A stretch of DNA of 7,958 nt, taken from contig CANDJX010000074.1 of NCBI GenBank assembly GCA_947385185.1, positions 1-7,958 on the forward strand. Direction: 5' to 3'. Below the pieces are notes generated by a model that worked only from the letters and a program-made list of their open reading frames with translations, was not told the DNA's origin and did no database searches. A program made the position numbers and the translations under genes. This document shows positions 1 through 6,924 of this stretch, piece by piece; the stretch's first letter is position 1, and every line of letters starts with the position of its first letter. The DNA is from an uncultured Clostridia bacterium (lineage in GTDB: Bacteria; Bacillota; Clostridia; Christensenellales; Pumilibacteraceae).

Positions 1-421
1 TATACTCGAGCACGGCTTTTTTCGCGCCCTCCGTCGTCATAGGAACGACCCTGACGATATTGTTCGCCTGATCTTTGAGGAGATAATGCGTAAGCCGTCC
101 TTTTTTCTCCTGCGGGCGCGCGGCAAGCACGGCAAGATACTTTTTCGAGAACGTGCCGTCCCTGAGCTGTTCGGACAGACGCGCCGCTGCTTTGCTCGTA
201 CGGGCGAAAACCATGACGCCGCCCGTCGGTCTGTCCAGCCTGTGAACAAGCCCGATATAAACGTTGCCCGGCTTGTTATACTTTTCCTTGACGTAGCTTT
301 TGAGCAGTCCGAGCATATCCTCGTCGCCCGATTTGTCCGCCTGGCTCGGCAAGCCCTGAGGTTTGACGACGACTATGACGTGATTGTCCTCGTATAATAT
401 TGTAAGATCTTTATAATCCAT
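1..421 (-). CDS. RluA-family RNA pseudouridine synthase (3' end beyond window)
   Basis: Isomerises a specific uridine to pseudouridine in rRNA or tRNA; the target cannot be told from sequence. 140 codons are present from the ATG at 421-419, and the frame is still open at base 1. The protein begins at once with the catalytic domain (DLTILYEDNHVIVVVKPQGL, residues 5-24), so the N-terminal S4 RNA-binding domain of RluC/RluD is absent, as in the short RluA-type proteins. The signature HRLDRPTGG spans residues 60-68, with the expected catalytic aspartate at Asp63; FSKKYLAVL follows as in relatives. The start lies 4 bases after the stop of the upstream methyltransferase and has no clear Shine-Dalgarno, which suggests translational coupling in one operon. 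Family assignment is secure; orthology to RluA, RluC or RluD is not. Confidence 0.93.
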   Translation of the reverse strand, partial: MDYKDLTILYEDNHVIVVVKPQGLPSQADKSGDEDMLGLLKSYVKEKYNKPGNVYIGLVHRLDRPTGGVMVFARTSKAAARLSEQLRDGTFSKKYLAVLAARPQEKKGRLTHYLLKDQANNIVRVVPMTTEGAKKAVLEY

Positions 422-425
422 AATT

Positions 426-1292
426 TTATGATTGACGCCGACGGAAAGTAACCAGTCCCGAACAGCCGCACGGCAACCTGATCCCTCTGTCCGACGTCGG
501 AAGAGTCACCTCGTAAGCCGCGACGTTTCCGTCCGGCAGATATATTTTCAGAATATCCTCGAGCACGGTCGGTTGAAGCCCGGTCGTGTAAGAATTGATG
601 AGAAAGAACAACGGATCGTCCGACAGCGCTTTCACCGCCTGCGCGACAAGAGCGCAGATATTGTCCTCGAGTTTCCACGTCTCGCCGCTCGGACCTCTGC
701 CGTACGACGGCGGGTCCATGAGAATTCCGTCGTAAGAATTGCCGCGTTTCAGTTCTCTCGCGACGAATTTCCCGCAGTCGTCGACGATATACCTTATGCC
801 GTCGTCCGGACACCCGGACAGTACGGCGTTTCTGCGGCAACGGTCGACCATGTTTTTCGCCGCGTCGACGTGCGTGACCTTCGCGCCGACTTTTGCAAGC
901 GACACCGACGCTCCGCCGGTGTACCCGAAAAGATTGAGGATTTTCGGTCTGCCGCCGCGCGCCGAAACAAGCCCGCGCATTTCGTCCCAGTTATACGCCT
1001 GTTCCGGGAACAGTCCCGTATGCTTGAATCCCATGGGCTTTATGAGAAAGTTCAGATCGCCGTAAGATATTTCCCATTCTTCGGGCACGGACTTTATTAT
1101 CCGCCACTTGCCGCCGCCCGAGCTCGAGCGCACATAATGCGCGTTGAGTCCTTTATACGCCGACATATCGAAAGGCGGATCCCATATCGCCTGAGGATCG
1201 GGACGGAGCAGAAAGACTTTGCCCCACCGTTCGAGCTTTTCGCCGCCGCCCGTCGCGATTATTTCATAATCTGTCCACTTTTCGGTCTGCAC
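426..1292 (-). CDS. Class I SAM-dependent methyltransferase, RlmI-like catalytic domain, GTG start
   Basis: Predicted cytosolic methyltransferase of the family related to the catalytic part of the 23S rRNA methyltransferase RlmI; the substrate is probably RNA but is unproven. With the GTG at 1292-1290 it has 288 residues. An N-terminal segment (DYEIIATGGGEKLERWG, residues 8-24) is followed by PMGFKHTGLFPEQA (86-99). The SAM-binding motif I is LNLFGYTGG (119-127), Asp143 lies in the motif II position, and the catalytic-type DPPSYG is at 193-198. There is no PUA domain, unlike full RlmI. The frame stays open to an ATG at 1370, but that start would lie inside the ileS terminator and upstream of the gene's own promoter, and would add a Tyr/Leu-rich extension foreign to the family. 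The GTG start is therefore preferred. It lies only 6 bases after the -10 box and has no Shine-Dalgarno. The RluA-type gene follows 4 bases downstream. Confidence 0.9.
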   Translation of the reverse strand: MQTEKWTDYEIIATGGGEKLERWGKVFLLRPDPQAIWDPPFDMSAYKGLNAHYVRSSSGGGKWRIIKSVPEEWEISYGDLNFLIKPMGFKHTGLFPEQAYNWDEMRGLVSARGGRPKILNLFGYTGGASVSLAKVGAKVTHVDAAKNMVDRCRRNAVLSGCPDDGIRYIVDDCGKFVARELKRGNSYDGILMDPPSYGRGPSGETWKLEDNICALVAQAVKALSDDPLFFLINSYTTGLQPTVLEDILKIYLPDGNVAAYEVTLPTSDRGIRLPCGCSGLVTFRRRQS

Positions 1293-1298
1293 GTACAG

Positions 1299-1327
1299 AG
1301 TATACCACAATATAAAATAATTGGCAA
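1299..1327 (-). promoter_or_regulatory. Sigma-70-type promoter of the methyltransferase-RluA operon
   Basis: On the minus strand TTGCCA (1327-1322) is followed by a 17-base AT-rich spacer and TATACT (1304-1299). Initiation about 7 bases beyond the -10 would fall at or within a few bases of the GTG start codon at 1292. The -35 box abuts the U-rich tail of the ileS terminator. The match is very good, but the start point is inferred. Confidence 0.8.
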
Positions 1328-1368
1328 GAAAATAGCGCCGCAAGAACACTATTTTCGTTCGGCGGCGC
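1326..1368 (-). terminator. Intrinsic terminator of ileS
   Basis: A 7-bp GC stem pairs 1362-1368 with 1335-1341. A small internal loop and a further 4-bp stem (1357-1360 with 1344-1347) enclose a 9-base loop. On the minus strand a TATTTTCTT tail follows, 24 bases after the ileS stop. The plus-strand side also carries a T run (1376-1381), so it might work in both directions, but no plus-strand gene needs it. Confidence 0.75.
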
Positions 1369-1392
1369 ATATTCGTTTTTTCCGTTCTGCCC

Positions 1393-4300
1393 TTACGCTT
1401 TTGAAATCATGACGGTCACTTTTTCACCGTTTACGTCCCAGTCTTTCTTGTACTCTCCGCCGTCCGTCAATCGGTCGCAAAGTGTGTCGGTCATGAGTTC
1501 GGACGCATACTTTTTCATTACCGCGTCTATGACGGGCGTACCTTTGACGCACACCGTAATGTGATCGGTGACTTCGAAACCGTTGTCTTTGCGCATAGTC
1601 TGTATCTTCGACACAAGCTCGCGCATATATCCCTCCTCCTTAAGCTCGGGCGTAATCAGACAGTCGAGCACAGCCGTAAGTCCCTTATCCGACTGAGATA
1701 CGTACCGCGACGTTCCGGTCGTCGAAATGAGCAGGTCTTCGCGTCCGAGTTCGACCGTCGTGCCCTGCACGTCGAACGAGTACGTATTTCCGTTTTCGAC
1801 GGCGGCGACTACGGCTCCCGCGTTTGCCGCAAGATGCTCCCGGATCGCTCCGATAAGTTTGCCGTATTTAGGTCCCAGGGTTTTGAGCTGAGGTTTTACT
1901 TCGTAAGAAACGAACGCCTTTGCGTCGGGTGCGAACTCGATATTCTTTACGTTCAGTTCGCCCTCGAGGATTTCGTCAAGTCCGTCCGACAGCACGTCTG
2001 CGGTCTCGCCGCAGAGTATGAGCCTCGAAAGCGGCTGACGGTTCTTTATGTTCGCGGCGTTACGGCAGCTTCTGCCTATATTGGCGGCGGCGGCGCAAAG
2101 GTTCATACCCTTTTCGAGCTCTTTGTCCACAAAGCTCATATCCGCTTTCGGGAAGTCGCAGAGGTGCACCGACTCGGGCGCGGACTTATCCACGGTGCGG
2201 ACGATATTCTGATAAATACTTTCGCTCATGAACGGTATAAACGGAGCCGTAAGCCTCGACAGCGTTTCGAGCACGGTATACAGCGTCATGTACGCAGCGA
2301 TCTTGTCCTCGTCCATTCCGCCGCCCCAGTACCGTTCGCGCGAACGGCGGACGTACCAGTTCGAAAGCGAATCGACGAATTCCTGTATCTCGCGCGCGGA
2401 CTCGGTGATCTTATATTCGTCAAGTCCTTTGTCCACGAAATCGACGAGCGAATTGAGCCCGGACAGTATCCATCTGTCCATAAGCGTAAGTTTGCATTTT
2501 TTGAGTTCGTAACGGGTCGGATCGAAACCGTCTATGTCGGCGTAGAGCACGTAAAATCCGTACGTGTTCCAGAGCGTACCGAGGAATTTCCGCTGTACTT
2601 CGCTGACCGCTTCGCCGTAGAATCTCGACGGGATCCAGGGATTGGAAATCGTATAGAAATACCAGCGCACGGCGTCCGCGCCCTGATTACCGAGGATCTC
2701 GAACGGATCTACGACGTTGCCGAGATGCTTGCTCTGTTTCAGACCGTTTTTATCCAGAACGTGACCGAGCACGATACAGTTTTTGAACGGAGCCTTGCCG
2801 AACATCAATGTCGACACCGCTTCGAGAGTATAGAACCATCCGCGCGTCTGATCGACCGCTTCGGAAATAAAGTTCGCGGGGAAAGTCTTTTCGAAAAGTT
2901 CTTTGTTCTCGAACGGATAATGATACTGGGCGAAAGGCATCGAGCCGGAGTCGTACCAACAGTCGATGACTTCGGGCGTACGGCGCATCGTTCCGCCGCA
3001 CGAGCATTTCCACGTCACGCCGTCCACGTAAGGTTTGTGAAGTTCTATATCCTTTTTAAGTCCGCCCTTTTCGCGGAGTTCTTTTCTCGAACCTATCGCT
3101 TCCTGTTTTCCGCACTTGTCGCAGATCCAGATCGGAAGCGGAGTACCCCAGTACCGTTCGCGCGAAAGTCCCCAGTCGATGACGTTTTCGAGGAAGTTGC
3201 CCATTCTGCCCGAGCCTATTCCGGGCGGTATCCAGTTCACCGTACCGTTGTTTTTAACAAGCTCGTCTTTAAGCCCGGTCATTCTGATAAACCAGCTCGA
3301 CCGCGCATAGTACAGAAGCGGAGTATCGCAACGCCAGCAAAACGGATAACTGTGCGTGAATTTTATTCTCGCCTGAAGCAGTCCGCGGCTTTCGAGGTCG
3401 TCCATGACCGACTTGTCAGCGTCCTTGCAGAACACGCCGGTCAGTTCGCCGCAACCGCTTACGAATTTCCCGTCCGGTCCGACGAGCTGCACAAAAGGCA
3501 GTCCGTAATTCCGTCCGACCTTGGCGTCGTCCTCGCCGAACGCGGGCGCGATATGAACGACGCCCGTTCCGTCGGTGAGCGTGACGTAATCGTCGCAGGT
3601 CACGTACCATGCTTTTTCGCCGTTTTTGAGCCCGTAAAACGAAAACAACGGTTCGTACTCGGTATACTCGTATTCCTTGCCCTTTTTCTTCGACAGAACC
3701 TTGCCGTTCTCGAAATATTTGTCCGCAAGCGCTTCGGCAAGAATATACCGTTTACCTTCCGACTCGATCTCGACATATGTTTCGTTCGCGTTCATACACA
3801 GCGCGACGTTGGACGGAAGCGTCCACGGCGTAGTCGTCCAGGCAAGGATATAAAGATCCTTTTCTCCCTTGACCCTGAACCGCGCGGTGCACGACGTTTC
3901 TTCCACATCCTTATATCCCTGCGCCACCTCGTGCGAAGCGAGCGCGGTCCCGCAGCGCGGGCAGTAAGGCACGATCTTATGTCCCTTATAAATAAGTCCG
4001 CGGTCGAATATCGACTTTAAGCTCCACCATTCGGACTCGATGTAATTGTCGTCGTAAGTGATATACGGGTGCTCCATGTCCGCCCAGTAACCGACTTGGT
4101 CGCTCATTTCCTCCCACATACCCTTATATTTCCATACGCTTTCCTTGCATTTCTTTATAAAAGGCTCGATACCGTATTTTTCGATCTGTTCCTTTCCGTC
4201 CATACCGAGCGTTTTTTCCACCTCGAGCTCGACGGGCAGACCGTGAGTATCCCATCCGGCTTTGCGGAGAACGTGACAGCCTTTCATCGTCTTGTATCTC

Positions 4301-4506
4301 GGAATTATATCTTTCATGACGCGGGTCAGAACGTGCCCGATATGCGGTTTGCCGTTCGCCGTCGGAGGTCCGTCGTAAAACGAAAACTCCTCGCCCCCCT
4401 CGCGCGATTTCATACTCTTTACGAAAACGTCGTTGTCTTTCCAGAATTTCGCGATTTCCTTTTCACGCGAAACGAAATTCAGACTGCTGTCAACTTTTCT
4501 GTACAT
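1393..4506 (-). CDS. ileS: Isoleucyl-tRNA synthetase, IleRS2-like
   Basis: Charges tRNA-Ile with isoleucine using ATP in the cytosol and edits misactivated valine. It has 1037 residues, the length of the eukaryote-like IleRS2 clade and longer than the roughly 930 of typical bacterial IleRS1. Motifs in order: PPTANGKPHIGH (47-58) with the HIGH box at 55-58; GWDTHGLPVE (84-93); CPRCG (182-186); CP1 editing domain with TTTPWTLPSN (224-233) and GTGVVHIAPAFGEDD (313-327); paired cysteines at 462/465 and 501/503; DQTRGWFYT (552-560). The second ATP-binding signature reads KQSKH (590-594), where most enzymes have KMSKS-like residues. The anticodon-binding helical domain follows from about 675. GGAGA lies 4 bases before the ATG. 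No T-box leader fits in the 59 bases between trhA and the start, so it may be read from the trhA transcript. IleRS2 enzymes are often mupirocin-tolerant; that is family knowledge, not shown here. Confidence 0.97.
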   Translation of the reverse strand: MYRKVDSSLNFVSREKEIAKFWKDNDVFVKSMKSREGGEEFSFYDGPPTANGKPHIGHVLTRVMKDIIPRYKTMKGCHVLRKAGWDTHGLPVELEVEKTLGMDGKEQIEKYGIEPFIKKCKESVWKYKGMWEEMSDQVGYWADMEHPYITYDDNYIESEWWSLKSIFDRGLIYKGHKIVPYCPRCGTALASHEVAQGYKDVEETSCTARFRVKGEKDLYILAWTTTPWTLPSNVALCMNANETYVEIESEGKRYILAEALADKYFENGKVLSKKKGKEYEYTEYEPLFSFYGLKNGEKAWYVTCDDYVTLTDGTGVVHIAPAFGEDDAKVGRNYGLPFVQLVGPDGKFVSGCGELTGVFCKDADKSVMDDLESRGLLQARIKFTHSYPFCWRCDTPLLYYARSSWFIRMTGLKDELVKNNGTVNWIPPGIGSGRMGNFLENVIDWGLSRERYWGTPLPIWICDKCGKQEAIGSRKELREKGGLKKDIELHKPYVDGVTWKCSCGGTMRRTPEVIDCWYDSGSMPFAQYHYPFENKELFEKTFPANFISEAVDQTRGWFYTLEAVSTLMFGKAPFKNCIVLGHVLDKNGLKQSKHLGNVVDPFEILGNQGADAVRWYFYTISNPWIPSRFYGEAVSEVQRKFLGTLWNTYGFYVLYADIDGFDPTRYELKKCKLTLMDRWILSGLNSLVDFVDKGLDEYKITESAREIQEFVDSLSNWYVRRSRERYWGGGMDEDKIAAYMTLYTVLETLSRLTAPFIPFMSESIYQNIVRTVDKSAPESVHLCDFPKADMSFVDKELEKGMNLCAAAANIGRSCRNAANIKNRQPLSRLILCGETADVLSDGLDEILEGELNVKNIEFAPDAKAFVSYEVKPQLKTLGPKYGKLIGAIREHLAANAGAVVAAVENGNTYSFDVQGTTVELGREDLLISTTGTSRYVSQSDKGLTAVLDCLITPELKEEGYMRELVSKIQTMRKDNGFEVTDHITVCVKGTPVIDAVMKKYASELMTDTLCDRLTDGGEYKKDWDVNGEKVTVMISKA

Positions 4507-4565
4507 AATTTCTCCGAAAAATTTATTGTATATCAGGTGTTTTACTTATGACGTCGGATTAAACG

Positions 4566-5339
4566 TCAAAGCATGAAGAAGTATAAGCCGCAAATCATAA
4601 GCACGCTGCCGGCGAGTACGAACATATGCCATATGGCGTGATAGAACGGAAGCTTACGCATTTTATAAAAAACTATTCCGACGGTATACGCCACGCCGCC
4701 GAACAAAAGGAGCAGGAACGCGCCGAGCCCTATCGCAAGAAAAAGATGATATATCCTTACGACGATAAGCCACCCCATGGTCACGTAAGAAATGAACGTG
4801 AACACGCGGAATTTCTGGACGCTTATGCCGTTGAATACGATAACGACGACCGCAAGCGCCGCTACTATCGAGGCGATAACCGTTCCCCATATCGCGTCGG
4901 CGGGCTGGTCCGTACCCATTTCGATCAGACCGACCACGGCGTACGGCATATACGAGCCTGCGATCAGTATGGAGATCGAACAATAATCGAACCGCCGAAG
5001 AACAGAGCGCGCGCGGCTGCCGTATCTGCTCGCGTGATAGACCGAGCTCATCGTATACATCGACACGAGCGCAAGCGAAAAAGCGATCACGGACACGAGC
5101 GCGCCCGCGCCGTATCTGCCGTCCGCCACTCCGCCTGCGGCGCGAATAATCATGAGCACCGAGAAAACAAGACATACGAGCGCGCCGAACACGTGCGTAA
5201 TTACGTTCGCCGCTTCTTCTTTCGGAGTATATTTGCGCTGCTCCTTGGCGTAGTCTTTTTTCGGACCGCCCGCCGGAGTTTCCGCTTCGGCTTCGGTATT
5301 AACCGTATTGTTTTCGATATTATTTTCGTCGGTCGCCAT
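4566..5339 (-). CDS. trhA: Hemolysin III family membrane protein (TrhA/YqfA, PAQR superfamily)
   Basis: Polytopic inner-membrane protein of the hemolysin III/TrhA branch of the PAQR superfamily, which is linked to membrane energetics and fluidity; the family's hydrolase-like activity is not established for this member. It has 257 residues, with seven hydrophobic segments plausible between about 45 and 256. The family's metal-site residues are visible: SSVYH (98-102), Asp118 in RRFDYCSISILIAGSYMPY, and His234/His238 in FYHAIWH. The first 40 residues form a hydrophilic, Asn/Glu-rich extension before the conserved EEAANVITHVFGAL (41-54), longer than in many relatives. AAGGTG lies 9 bases before the ATG. 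It begins just after the acpP terminator and ends 59 bases before ileS with no strong terminator between, so the two may share a transcript. I found no confident promoter for it. Naming by homology to old 'hemolysin' annotations does not imply a toxin. Confidence 0.92.
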   Translation of the reverse strand: MATDENNIENNTVNTEAEAETPAGGPKKDYAKEQRKYTPKEEAANVITHVFGALVCLVFSVLMIIRAAGGVADGRYGAGALVSVIAFSLALVSMYTMSSVYHASRYGSRARSVLRRFDYCSISILIAGSYMPYAVVGLIEMGTDQPADAIWGTVIASIVAALAVVVIVFNGISVQKFRVFTFISYVTMGWLIVVRIYHLFLAIGLGAFLLLLFGGVAYTVGIVFYKMRKLPFYHAIWHMFVLAGSVLMICGLYFFML

Positions 5340-5361
5340 AATCGCTTACACCTTATGGTTC

Positions 5362-5396
5362 AAAAACAATTCCACCCGAATTCAGTCGGATGGAAT
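5362..5396 (-). terminator. Intrinsic terminator of acpP
   Basis: Inverted repeat arms 5386-5396 and 5369-5379 form an 11-bp stem with a 6-base loop, followed on the minus strand by TGTTTTTG. The single imperfect position is a G-U wobble in minus-strand RNA but an A-C mismatch in plus-strand RNA, which fits a function on the minus strand. It begins about 30 bases after the acpP stop. Confidence 0.85.
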
Positions 5397-5425
5397 GATA
5401 AATGATTTCCCGCTGACCCGATCCG

Positions 5426-5671
5426 TTACTTAAGCACGGTCTTGAGGTATTTTACGAGATCGCCCACCGTTTCCAATCCGTCGACTACTTCGTCGGGAAT
5501 GGTGATGTCGTATTCCTGTTCCATTGCGAAAAGAAGCTCGACCACCGTCAACGAATCGGCGGCAAGATCGGTCTTGATATTCGTATCGAGCGTGATCTTT
5601 TCCTTATCTACCTTGAGATATTCGGACAATTTGTCTACGATGATTTCGAAAATTTTTGTTTCGTTTTCCAT
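5426..5671 (-). CDS. acpP: Acyl carrier protein
   Basis: Small acidic cytosolic carrier that holds growing acyl chains on a 4'-phosphopantetheine arm during fatty acid synthesis. It has 81 residues, normal for the family, and the four-helix sequence pattern is complete. The attachment site is Ser40 in DLAADSLTVVELLFAMEQEY (35-54), followed by the conserved IPDE (58-61) and a helix ending YLKTVLK. A strong GGAGGA lies 4 bases before the ATG at 5671-5669. It has its own near-consensus promoter and terminator, so it appears to be monocistronic rather than inside a fab cluster; no acpS, fab or plsX genes are visible here. A dedicated ACP for another pathway is possible, but the sequence looks like a standard fatty acid ACP. 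Confidence 0.95.
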   Translation of the reverse strand: MENETKIFEIIVDKLSEYLKVDKEKITLDTNIKTDLAADSLTVVELLFAMEQEYDITIPDEVVDGLETVGDLVKYLKTVLK

Positions 5672-5703
5672 TATATCCTCCGGATTATTTTAAGTGTTGC
5701 CCC

Positions 5704-5753
5704 TACGCCGCGCGGCGTAAACTTCCGGTTCATGCCGGCATAAACTTAAAGTT
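5704..5753 (-). repeat. Palindromes in the acpP leader
   Basis: The leader of about 115 bases between the predicted acpP start point and its ribosome site holds a perfect 16-base GC palindrome at 5704-5719, a perfect 10-base palindrome (ATGCCGGCAT, 5732-5741) and an 11-base dyad, AACTT-A-AAGTT, at 5743-5753. On the minus strand both GC palindromes are preceded by GTTTA. They could be RNA hairpins near the ribosome site or operators for a lipid regulator. They do not match the FapR or FabT consensus sites as I know them. The repeats are certain; their function is not. Confidence 0.55.
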
Positions 5754-5792
5754 AACGCAAAACGGCATTACCGAAAAAATGTCAACGCACAT

Positions 5793-5821
5793 ATTATAGC
5801 ACAAGTTTTTACGGTTGGCAA
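5793..5821 (-). promoter_or_regulatory. Sigma-70-type promoter of acpP
   Basis: TTGCCA (5821-5816), a 17-base spacer and a perfect TATAAT (5798-5793) with an upstream TGC, i.e. an extended -10. The predicted start point near 5786 gives a leader of about 115 bases. This is the best promoter in the window and suits a highly expressed gene. Confidence 0.9.
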
Positions 5822-5852
5822 GCGACGAAAAGCACTTAAGTCCAAAACTTGA

Positions 5853-6893
5853 TTATTTCTTTTTGAGTACGCCTATCGTCGTTCTGCCGCGAGACGTCAG
5901 TACGGTAAGCGGCTCGCCGTTGCCGTCCGAAGAATACGAGTACAGTTCGCCGAAAAGCGCGACCGCGCTCGCGTTGCCGCTTACCTTTACGCTTCCGACT
6001 TCGGTGACGGTATCGCCTTCTTTAAGTCCGCTTTCGCCGCCCGCCGCGGTGATAAGGATACCGCTTAACTGCAGCACTCCGCGCCAGCCCTGCGGATGCA
6101 ACGTCGCCGCAGCGCCGCCCGCAAGCACGCCTATGCCGCCCTCGGGCGACGTAAGCATTACGACTCCGTAGCCGTCGAGCTCGCTTCCCATCAGTCCGAG
6201 CTCTCCGCGGTCGCCGCGCTCAGCCGCATAAAGAACCGCGGAAGCGATCGCGATCGGAACGGAATACCCGAAATCTTCGTTGTCGTACTCGCCGTACGTC
6301 ACGATGCCGGCAAGTCTGCCGTCGCCGTCGAGAAGAGCGCCGCCGCTCATGCCCTCGTCGCCGCGCGACGTGGAAGAAATCACGGGCACGCGCTTTTCTT
6401 CGGACGTATTGCCCGTCAGTCGCTTCGTGCTTATTACCGTCGACGCCTTCACCGTTTCGCCCGCGAAAACTTTCACTCCGCCGCCCCCGGAGTTCCCGAT
6501 CGAATAGGTTTCTCCCGAAAGCGCGCCGTATAAAAACTCGATCGACTTAAATCCGTCGAAATAAGGAATTTCAAGCACGGCAATATCGTGATACGCGGAA
6601 TAACCGAGTACTTCGGCAGGTTTGCCGCCCGCCGTCACCGTGTCCGCGTCCATTACGACGTGATAGTTTGTCAGACACAGTATTTTGCCGTTTTCGACAG
6701 CCTTTACCGCCACCGCGCTTCCCGCGCGCGAAACCGCGCCCTTCGAAGTAACGGCAAGCACGTTCGGCAGAAACGCTTCCGCCGCCTCCATGCCGCGCAG
6801 TTCCGAACACGAACACGCGGACGAAAATACGGAAACGAGCACAAGCGCAAACGCAAAAAATACGGAAATTTTTTTTGCAAAAAACTTTTTCAT
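5853..6893 (-). CDS. Exported trypsin-like serine protease with PDZ-like C-terminal domain (HtrA-like)
   Basis: Predicted extracytoplasmic serine endopeptidase, possibly acting in envelope protein quality control as DegP/HtrA proteins do; its substrate is unknown. It has 346 residues. An N-terminal KKFFAKK charge cluster and hydrophobic core (residues 9-26) form a signal peptide ending SSACSC, so either lipidation at Cys27 or signal peptidase I cleavage is possible; the lipobox is imperfect because Ser, not Leu/Val/Ile, is at -3. The triad is visible: His78 in TNYHVV, Asp103 in YHDIAVLEI and Ser183 in GDEGMSGGALLD. Residues about 240-345 look like one PDZ domain, including GILITAAGGESGLKEGDTV (278-296). 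It starts 31 bases after the ung stop with no terminator between and only a weak ribosome site, so it is probably co-transcribed with ung. The overall layout resembles a small HtrA with a single PDZ domain. Confidence 0.88.
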   Translation of the reverse strand: MKKFFAKKISVFFAFALVLVSVFSSACSCSELRGMEAAEAFLPNVLAVTSKGAVSRAGSAVAVKAVENGKILCLTNYHVVMDADTVTAGGKPAEVLGYSAYHDIAVLEIPYFDGFKSIEFLYGALSGETYSIGNSGGGGVKVFAGETVKASTVISTKRLTGNTSEEKRVPVISSTSRGDEGMSGGALLDGDGRLAGIVTYGEYDNEDFGYSVPIAIASAVLYAAERGDRGELGLMGSELDGYGVVMLTSPEGGIGVLAGGAAATLHPQGWRGVLQLSGILITAAGGESGLKEGDTVTEVGSVKVSGNASAVALFGELYSYSSDGNGEPLTVLTSRGRTTIGVLKKK

Positions 6894-6924
6894 CTTTATA
6901 AAGCTCGCAGAAACGATCGATTCG

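Noticed and set aside
1293..1370. N-terminal extension of the methyltransferase from an ATG at 1370
   Set aside because: That start is inside the ileS terminator hairpin and upstream of the gene's own promoter, and the extension does not fit the family.
432..1412. Plus-strand open frame opposite the methyltransferase
   Set aside because: Antisense to a clear methyltransferase with intact SAM and DPPSYG motifs; composition is Arg-rich and without domain features.
1561..4020. Long plus-strand open frame (819 codons) opposite ileS
   Set aside because: It lies wholly antisense to an unambiguous IleRS, is Arg/Val/Phe-rich with no recognisable motif, and arises from codon bias that removes stops on the other strand.
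4626..5405. Plus-strand open frame opposite the hemolysin III gene
   Set aside because: Antisense to a membrane protein with all family signature residues; the translation is highly charged and featureless.
5780..5785. Perfect TTGACA -35 box within the acpP leader (minus strand)
   Set aside because: No acceptable -10 lies 16-18 bases downstream, while the TTGCCA/TATAAT promoter just upstream is complete.
5816..5852. Possible terminator after the protease gene
   Set aside because: Only short dyads around ACTTAAGT are seen, with no GC stem followed by a T run, so termination there is not supported.
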